The notes below the pieces were generated by a model that was given only the letters and a program-made list of their open reading frames with translations, searched no databases and was not told where the DNA came from. Positions 58,341 to 64,000 of a DNA stretch of 64,000 bases are shown one piece after another. How positions within the stretch are numbered: the stretch's first letter is position 1; each line of letters begins with the position of its first letter. The position numbers and the translations under genes were made by a program. Source of the DNA: Piezodorus guildinii (lineage: Eukaryota; Arthropoda; Insecta; Hemiptera; Pentatomidae); the NCBI GenBank assembly GCA_023052935.1, contig CM041294.1:104006116-104070115 (forward strand), written 5' to 3'.

Positions 58341-61054
58341 AAAAATCTAATTAAAGTCACAAATCTTAATCCTAATGGCTTTTTACAAGCAGGTTGAAAT
58401 TTTTACACCATCTGGCCTTAGCTCCTGGGCAATGCGATCTATATAAAGGACTTCCTTTACTCTTAATTTTTTTTTTTTTTTTTAATAAAATATAATGAAT
58501 TTAATTGTTATGTTAATTATAAATGTTCATAACCACATTCGGTCAGAAAATAAATTCCTTTATCTGCCCTCATCTCTCTGATGGTGCACACGAGTACAGC
58601 CAGATTTGTATTACCTTAATTGCAGGTACTTAGGACCATTGTAATATAAAGAAGGATAAATATAAAACAAAACTTAAGTAATCAAATAGTCTGAATCGAT
58701 ATTATAATAAAAAATAACTGAGATTAATTATAAAAATGAGTAATTATTGTTTTGTCAATTTATGTCACAATTTATTTTTATGTTTTAGGATATGCGCTGA
58801 GTATATGTTTACAGCGCCAGATGGAGAAAAAGTTCCTCCACTCTGGACACCAAAAGAACATCTTTCAAAGGCTGCAGCAATGGATGTTTGTTTTCCATAT
58901 GTCATTTCAGAAATAGGTGTCAAAATGGAATCCCTTCCACCACCTTCAGTTTGTATTTTTGAATTTATAGTGTAAATTTCATTCTCAGGAATATACACGT
59001 TAATTTTTACAATAATTTAGAAACACATTAAAAAATATATAAATCACTACTATATATTTCAGTTCATAATGATATTTGAAGCTAAAAATGCAAAAGAAGT
59101 TCTTGATGCTGCTGAACCATACGCCCAATATATTATGCATATTGCTTTCTTTGATTCAATAGAGCCGCAAACAGCCAAAAAGGTCTGTCAAACCATACAT
59201 GAGTTGGAAAAACTTCCTGAAAGTAAAATTGAGTGAGTAAGGTATCTTTGTTTCGATTATTGTATAAAATCTTCATCCTATGTATGTTACAAAATTATTT
59301 TAATTTTATAAAATTACTAGAAAATCTGTTTAAAAAAGTCATTTAAATTTATTTTTGTTTGATAAATTTCTATTACATTATTATACATTAACTCCTATTC
59401 ATCAAATTCAATTAAAACAATCTTATCTACAATGGCTAAAAAATAAAAATTATTATTAATAACATGGTAATTGGTGTCAGTGACAAACTCTAATTGATTT
59501 CATATTAAGCCTCTAATACAAGCAATGCCTGTTTGTTCTAAAATATGAGAAGGGAAAGGAGAAGAGAGTATCAAATAAAAACAAAACAGAAATACATATA
59601 ACAAAAACAGGAAATAAATAAACTTTCAATCATGAGTATTACATTAATGATGATGAAGGATGAAGGTTCTTCACCATATTAACAGTATAATTACCCTTAA
59701 TTTGAATGGTAATTTATTCATCATAGGTTTTTCTCTTAGAACATAAATCCTTAACTTCGATTAAAATATAATTGAAAAGTGATAATATGGCATTTTATGC
59801 ATGACATAAGTTTCTCAAAAACTCTTTTTTTTTTTCCATGATCATCCTGGGAAAATGACAAGGACGCAGAGAAGTAAAATTTTTCAAAAGATTAAGTTAC
59901 TTCTACAGAAAAACTCAAATGCACAAGATCAATCATTATAATCATGCTTAAAATATAAAACTCTGATATGTTCCCATATAATATGTAACAGAATTGTTTA
60001 TGTTTTTTTCTTTATAAGAAAGATTCAGGGTCGTGAATGACAAAAATTAGATAAAATCTTCAGTATTGTTCATAATTTGATTTTAGTTGACTCAGTAAGC
60101 GAACCTGCATACAAACAAAATTAGAACCATTTTTAACCCTAAAAAGGGCCTAGAAGACACATTTAGAGTTTTTCAATGGCGTGATTACTAATAATTCAGT
60201 AAATAAAATAAGTCAATAAAATAAGTTGATATTTGTTTAGAAACATAAATTTGCCTAAAATATTTTTGATTGTAATTGGTAGAAGAGAAGCAAAATTAAG
60301 TTTGTCTCCTTGAAAAAATGCTAGTTCATTAGAGTTTGTCACTGACTCCAACTACCACTTATATGTTGTTAATAATTCTAATTTTTAGGAAAATAAAATT
60401 AACTTATATCTAATTCATTTTTCAGAGAAACAAAAATGGTAGTAGCACTTGATAAATCTAATAGCGACCCAATGTTGGTTTTGGCCCAATTAGCACCAAT
60501 CTATATATCAGGAGATGTAAGAGAAGGAATGAAAGAAGTAAGGAGCTAACTAAGTTCATCACAGAAATAATATTAAATCACTCGAACCTGAAAATAAATA
60601 TAACTTTTAAATTTGTCATAAATCTATGAAATATTAAAACAAAAATTTAATATTACAGGTACAATTGTTTTTCCCACCCACTATTGAGGAAAATACTGAA
60701 CCAGACCCATGGGGACCACCACCAGAAGAAAAACCAGTTGAAGAATATCTAACTGATGAATATGGAAACCGGTATAAAGAAGAATATGTAGAGGATGATG
60801 AATCAGGGGAAGCGAAGCTAATGAAAAGAATTTACTTCCTCTCAGATGGAACACCTTCTGATATTTTAATAGACTTTGACAGTGAAATTCCTGAAGATTT
60901 ACTACATTCAACAAATGAAGAAGAAGGTGAAGTCTCGGAAACTATGTTGGTTCTAAATGAAAGTGAAAAACCTGAAGACACGGAGAGTCAGGTATCTTTA
61001 ATGACTGGCCCAAGTTGTGATGATAAATCAAAAGAATCAACTTCTGAGAGCTAG
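49223..61054 (+). CDS. Thioredoxin-domain protein with a DUF4746-like C-terminus (CG14221/TXNDC3-like), 590 aa
   Basis: Eleven exons join in phase: 49223-49313, 52937-53040, 54520-54591, 54665-54781, 55098-55194, 57132-57358, 58038-58264, 58789-58948, 59063-59232, 60426-60537, 60659-61054. Residues 1-130 are a thioredoxin domain with the intact WCGPC redox motif at 38-42 (IDVYAEWCGPCVAMM), continuing CEPTWVFIATGQLL. A charged linker (exon 5, EEKRRKEEEIKQRE) follows, then a region resembling the degenerate nucleoside-diphosphate-kinase-like/DUF4746 part of insect CG14221 and CG18130 (exons 6-10, with PDGEKVPPLWTP), and an acidic, Pro/Glu/Ser-rich tail. No NDPK active-site His motif is seen. 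Related TXNDC3/NME8-type proteins belong to axonemal dynein or sperm structures; a ciliary or testis role is inferred. Introns hold two SINEs (families B and C), a SINE A 3' fragment, two LINE pieces, a Helitron end and a palindrome. An acceptor-like CCAACAG lies upstream of the ATG, so a first exon further upstream is likely. Confidence 0.92.
50091..50126 (-). ncRNA. Hammerhead-like ribozyme core, left arm of copy 4
   Basis: The exact mirror image of the 50194-50229 core on the other strand. Confidence 0.6.
50194..50229 (+). ncRNA. Hammerhead-like ribozyme core, right arm of copy 4
   Basis: CTGATGA, A, stem II GGCC/GGCC with a 9-nt loop, GAAAC, GTC, GGC. All core boxes are present; cleavage would be expected after GTC. 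Confidence 0.6.
50319..50515 (-). mobile_element. SINE family C
   Basis: On the minus strand: GGGAAGCCCAAGGCTGAGAG, A-box region GAGAGGCCAGCGCG, B-box-like GATTCAAATCCCAGTCCCG, AGGACTTTTATAAACATA, GGGGATTCATTCATAGC. It matches the 14.5-kb copy. The palindromic insertion lies at its left border. Confidence 0.65.
50690..51300 (+). mobile_element. Non-LTR reverse transcriptase fragment, decayed
   Basis: Scattered frames spell GMKQGCFLSPTQFIIFI (RT motif 4/5 region), MFANDILLV (the YADD box with Tyr to Phe and Asp to Asn), and DNYKYLGIKLNSAN (the YLG box). Frameshifts and the lost catalytic Asp show it is dead. It lies in intron 1 of the thioredoxin gene. Confidence 0.7.
51570..51665 (+). mobile_element. 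SINE family A, 3' domain only
   Basis: AATCACCTCATTGCATGACC, GTTGGCCTAAAATCAGTACG, CTGAGCCCAAGACCCTTCA, then GACTGTAG. No tRNA head, no body. Confidence 0.7.
53953..54206 (+). mobile_element. SINE family B
   Basis: Head GGGATCATCTGTAGCAAGG, B box GGTTCAAACCCGCG, body GGTGGTCCTAGGATTTTTCA, GATGTCAGGTACTCATTAAA and CCTGGATAGGTAAAATTTAG, tail TAAATAAACAAACAAACA. It is in intron 2 of the thioredoxin gene, sense orientation. Confidence 0.85.
55992..56073 (+). mobile_element. Helitron-like family, 3' end only
   Basis: TGTGTATTTCCGTTAAAAAC, TTTTCACGATCGCAATACTT and TATATAGTAAGTGAAAGTAA; only the last about 80 bp of the family, in intron 5 of the thioredoxin gene. Confidence 0.75.
56230..56560 (+). 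mobile_element. Jockey-like non-LTR fragment
   Basis: A frame at about 56270-56370 reads ITYASLVWSSTCLTIYQKLE followed by RIQKLSMRII, the post-catalytic region of Jockey-type reverse transcriptases (LTY...VW...I..LQ..Q....R.I). It then decays. Intronic. Confidence 0.65.
58274..58338. repeat. (AT)n microsatellite, 65 bp
   Basis: An uninterrupted AT dinucleotide run starting 10 bp after the exon 7 donor (GTAGGT at 58265) of the thioredoxin gene. Length polymorphism is likely. Confidence 0.95.
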
Positions 61055-61081
61055 TGATACTTTCAACATTGTATATCGTAC

Positions 61082-61087
61082 ATTAAA
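61082..61087 (+). terminator. Poly(A) signal ATTAAA of the thioredoxin gene
   Basis: ATTAAA 28 nt after the stop codon at 61054; it implies a very short 3' UTR. Confidence 0.5.
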
Positions 61088-61198
61088 ACCCTAATATATA
61101 ATTTTCTGTAATTTTAAAACCAAATGACTAAGGTCATCATCAGCCTCTAACAAAAATACAAAACAAAAATTATTGCAACAATAATGAATAAATCACTA

Positions 61199-61325
61199 GA
61201 AAGAATTAGTTCGGGTGTCAGTCTGTGAATGAAACAATTAAGTAGTTTTAACCATTTATTTTCTACCAACGTTACAACACCCTTAGTGGCTCATCATTAG
61301 GGCGTATTGTAGGCGAATGGAAACT
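61199..61325 (-). mobile_element. Palindromic hammerhead family, decayed single arm
   Basis: AGAATTAGTTCGGGTGTCAG and AATGAAACAATTAAGTAGTT match the copy-1 arm. The hammerhead region is present but mutated (minus strand CTAATGATGAGCC, GTAACGTTGG). The second arm is absent. Confidence 0.6.
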
Positions 61326-61672
61326 CAGAAAGTTTTATTAATTATTATATCCACAATAATTAATAAAGTAATATTTATTATAATAAATTAGTTTTTGTTA
61401 TAATTCATCTACACTAATTCCATACTAGTTCACAATATTCCATTGCTCAAATAATTATAATAGTAAATTATTTATTATAATAAACATAATCAAAATGAAA
61501 TATAATTTAGAAAATTTTTTTTTAGAAATTAAACTTTACAACGACAGAATATTTTAATGAGGTTAAAAAAATACTAGATATTAAGAAACTTTAAATTATA
61601 CATTGATATAAGTTTATCATTATAATTATAAATTGTCAATCATATACGAGTATATAAGTACATTGATATATT
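61326..61672. other. AT-rich filler, no feature
   Basis: Only short simple A/T motifs; nothing supportable. Confidence 0.4.
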
Positions 61673-62140
61673 TATATGTTGAACAAAATCATTATAGCCG
61701 TTTTTGAAAGCATTGTAGAAATGTGTAAAATCCATGGTATGAAGGGCCACCTCAAGTAAGTTGATTTTGGTGCAAAAGTTCAATGGCACATATTAATTCT
61801 ATGAAATTTTACTTTCATACAATTTTTGTCTGAATAACTATTGTGAATGAGGTATGAGGGACTTTCAGAGTAGAGGACTTGTAGAAGACAGACAGAGCTG
61901 AAGAGAGCTTTATTAAATTTCTCTTCACACTGCTTAAGCTGTTCATAGAGAATATAATATAATGATGATACCATTTTTTGTTTTTATACTAGACTTACTA
62001 CCACATATAGACCACTTTTCAAACTCCACTAATTACACTCAGGATACCTTAAAAAGACCATTTCCATTGAAAACTCCAATTCAAAAATGTTCATAACAGC
62101 AATACTCACCCTTACAATATATTTTTCTTTTTTAGGTTAA
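61673..62140 (+). mobile_element. Helitron-like family, 3' part
   Basis: Starts inside the family (AATCATTATAGCCGTTTTTG, AAATGTGTAAAATCCATGG) and ends at about 62140, directly before the next copy's 5' end. About 170 bp of unrelated sequence is inserted around 61800-61975. Confidence 0.65.
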
Positions 62141-62148
62141 TTAGATAA

Positions 62149-63468
62149 AAATCTGGTGTGTGCAACACACCACTTTTACTTCCCTGTTGTTAAAATCAAT
62201 TTAAGAACTTTTAAATAAGGTTAGAGTTGAAAAAGTTTGAAGAATTACATTGGGTTTCTATGGAAACATTTATTTTAGATTAAATAATCTAACAACAATA
62301 ATTATCAACAACGACACAGTTTTATCTGATTTTCATCACTCCCAGTTACCTTATACAATATTGTAAATAAGAAAACACTTCTAAAATCTTTATATTTCCA
62401 GCTGCACATTATACATCTATATTACTTTTATTTTTTGGACATTTTTGTACCTGAACATGTATTTTTGCACTTTTCCCTTACAGTTATTTTATCAAATCCT
62501 TTCATCTTGTACATTTATCCATTTTTTAATAAATGTTAACAATATGAATCAGTTAATTTTTTTGAATCTACAAAATTAAAGATATTTTAGAGAGAAAAAT
62601 AAGCCCTGTCAGACTATTTCAACCAGAATGAAACCTAAATGATCTTAAATTCCATTAAATTTTATCAGTAAACTGAGTTTAATTAAATTTGTTAAAAGGT
62701 CCAAAAAGCTTAGTTTGTTTGTTTGTTTATTAAGGTTTTAAGGCATAAAACCCTAAGGTCATCAACGCCTAGACACTATATGCATATTCAACCTTTATAA
62801 GAAAGAACTATTAGGTAATGGGTGATTGAGAGAAAGAAAGAAAAAAAAAATAATAAAAAATTAAATAATAAAATAAATAAAAATAATAAAGAAAGAAAAA
62901 AATATTTTTATGTAAACAATAGTTTAAAAAGCTAATACTAGTAATGCTAACTGACTAGGAATGGTCTTTATAATTTCGATAATAATGACTGCTCCTTAAG
63001 AAAATCAAAAACTAATTCAATGGTTTTCTCTCTATCACCCAGCACCGCTGAAATATTCGGGCTTAGTCCAATTTTATTCAGGTGTGATGAATAATAAGGG
63101 CATTCTTGAAAAATATGCCGAATGGTAAGGGTTCCATCACAGTGACTAAAAAAAGCTAAAAACTAAAAACAGTGACTAAAAATCACAGTGACTACAAAAA
63201 GCTTAGTATCAAGTGGCTCTTCTGGTTCTTAGAGTTTAGGGGGAAGTTGCTGTAACATCTCAGGCATATAAGGTCCTAAAATATGAAATTTCAGTTTTAT
63301 ACAACTCATCTTTTTTGAGCTAGACTTACCACATACACACACACAAACCTTTTGGCAAGATTTGGTCATATGGATTCAAGTAAAAGGTGCATTTCCTGTG
63401 AAAACGAGAATTCAAAAATGTTCACAATCACCATACTTTCCCTTACTATATATTTCATATGTAGGTAA
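62149..63468 (+). mobile_element. Helitron-like element with nested LINE end
   Basis: Starts TCTGGTGTGTGCAACACACC and ends near 63468 (ATATGTAGGTAAGTATAAGT). It is interrupted by the LINE at 62715-63194. The order of blocks is the same as in the 37.9-kb copy. Confidence 0.75.
62715..63194 (-). mobile_element. 5'-truncated LINE, second copy of the 39.5-kb family
   Basis: Target duplication CAAAAAGCTTAGT (62702-62714 and 63195-63207). The body is nearly identical to 39474-39928, including the CCHC end. At the 5' junction (63140-63194) a scrambled filler repeats CAGTGACTAAAA-type motifs. Confidence 0.8.
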
Positions 63469-63753
63469 GTATAAGTAACAGATATAATAAGTTAAGAATG
63501 AATTAAGAAGTGTAGCGGTCCATCTTACAAAAGTGATCTTGGCATAATCTACTTCTGAATTTTGAGATTACATTAACTATATCAAGAAATGGTTAAATAT
63601 GATGACAACTGGACATGTCAACAAAATGGTAATTCAATAAAAAAAAACTGAAGTATTTTAACATAATGATTAGCAATTAAATATTGCCACATGCCCAATA
63701 ACATATAAATATTGGAAAAGAAAAGGTAAAACAATAAATTAAGAATTCATTTT

Positions 63754-63759
63754 TTTATT
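63754..63759 (-). terminator. Poly(A) signal of GPN2
   Basis: TTTATT on the plus strand (AATAAA on the gene strand), 20 nt after the stop codon. Confidence 0.55.
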
Positions 63760-63779
63760 ACAAATATATTTTGACAAAA

Positions 63780-64000
63780 TTAAGTATTATTATCAACAAG
63801 ACTGTATAAATCGTTGTCTATGCCAAGTCTTTCTTGATCACTTTCAGCTCCTACAGCACAAGCTAATAATGATTGGACATTTCTTTCCTCCATTGCATTG
63901 TAAATATATCCATTAGCTTTATCAAAAGCTTTCTTAATATTGGAAAGCATTCGCTTATCTTTGATATTCAAAGGCACAAATGAAACTAAACTATATCCTT
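63780..64000 (-). CDS. GPN2: GPN-loop GTPase 2, C-terminal end, runs off the right edge
   Basis: The minus-strand frame is open from the window edge to the stop at 63780-63782. It reads GYSLVSFVPLNIKDKRMLSN, then IKKAFDKANGYIYNAMEER and ..LLACAVGAESDQERLGI. This matches the C-terminus of GPN2 (pattern VSF.PLNI.DK..I..V...DKANGY followed by a short tail). GPN GTPases assist assembly and nuclear import of RNA polymerase II; the G motifs and GPN loop lie outside the window. There is no ATG in this segment that would be the real start. It is convergent with the thioredoxin gene. Confidence 0.88.
   Translation of the reverse strand, partial: GYSLVSFVPLNIKDKRMLSNIKKAFDKANGYIYNAMEERNVQSLLACAVGAESDQERLGIDNDLYSLVDNNT

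Noticed and set aside
1..64000. CRISPR arrays, bacterial operons or phage genes
   Set aside because: None seen; introns, SINEs and retrotransposons show a eukaryotic nuclear genome.

Overview
This is an AT-rich eukaryotic window, almost certainly from an arthropod and probably an insect. The genes have many short exons with GT..AG introns. The repeats are tRNA-headed SINEs, Helitron-like elements, a BEL/Pao retrotransposon, a mariner, several non-LTR fragments and Penelope-type pieces with hammerhead-like cores. One gene belongs to the thioredoxin + DUF4746 type known from insects. The order cannot be named from the sequence.

Layout. 1-2282 (-) is the gag/protease start of a BEL/Pao element that runs off the left edge. 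Its upstream leader or LTR (about 2283-2857) carries an array of CRE octamers. 2.9-15 kb has no convincing gene; it holds Helitron-like copies, SINEs and a long foldback. 15622-22589 (+) is the 3' part of an unrecognised coiled-coil gene. 25650-32785 (-) is a complete four-exon MCRIP (FAM195) gene whose introns hold a mariner, non-LTR scraps and two palindromic insertions. 33-49 kb is repeat-dominated and includes a 964-bp module bounded by 42-bp inverted repeats that carries two small ORFs. 49223-61054 (+) is a complete 11-exon gene for a WCGPC thioredoxin-domain protein of the CG14221/TXNDC3-like type (590 aa). 63780-64000 (-) is the C-terminal end of GPN2.

The host genes lie in convergent pairs (coiled-coil with MCRIP; thioredoxin gene with GPN2) and show no shared pathway. 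Most of the sequence is explained by five dispersed families: a Helitron-like family (at least 12 pieces), SINE family A (tRNA head, conserved 3' domain), SINE family B and a LINE that share a CAAACAAAC-type tail, SINE family C, and the palindromic hammerhead family.

Most notable finding: four intact palindromic insertions (25769-26009, 31772-32476, 35861-36124, 49980-50306). Each has an 11-14 bp target duplication, a short non-palindromic tail at one end, and a hammerhead-like core CTGAWGA-N-stem-GAAAC in each arm. Stem II covaries between copies. The 50-kb copy is a palindrome with two 145-bp arms and no mismatch seen.
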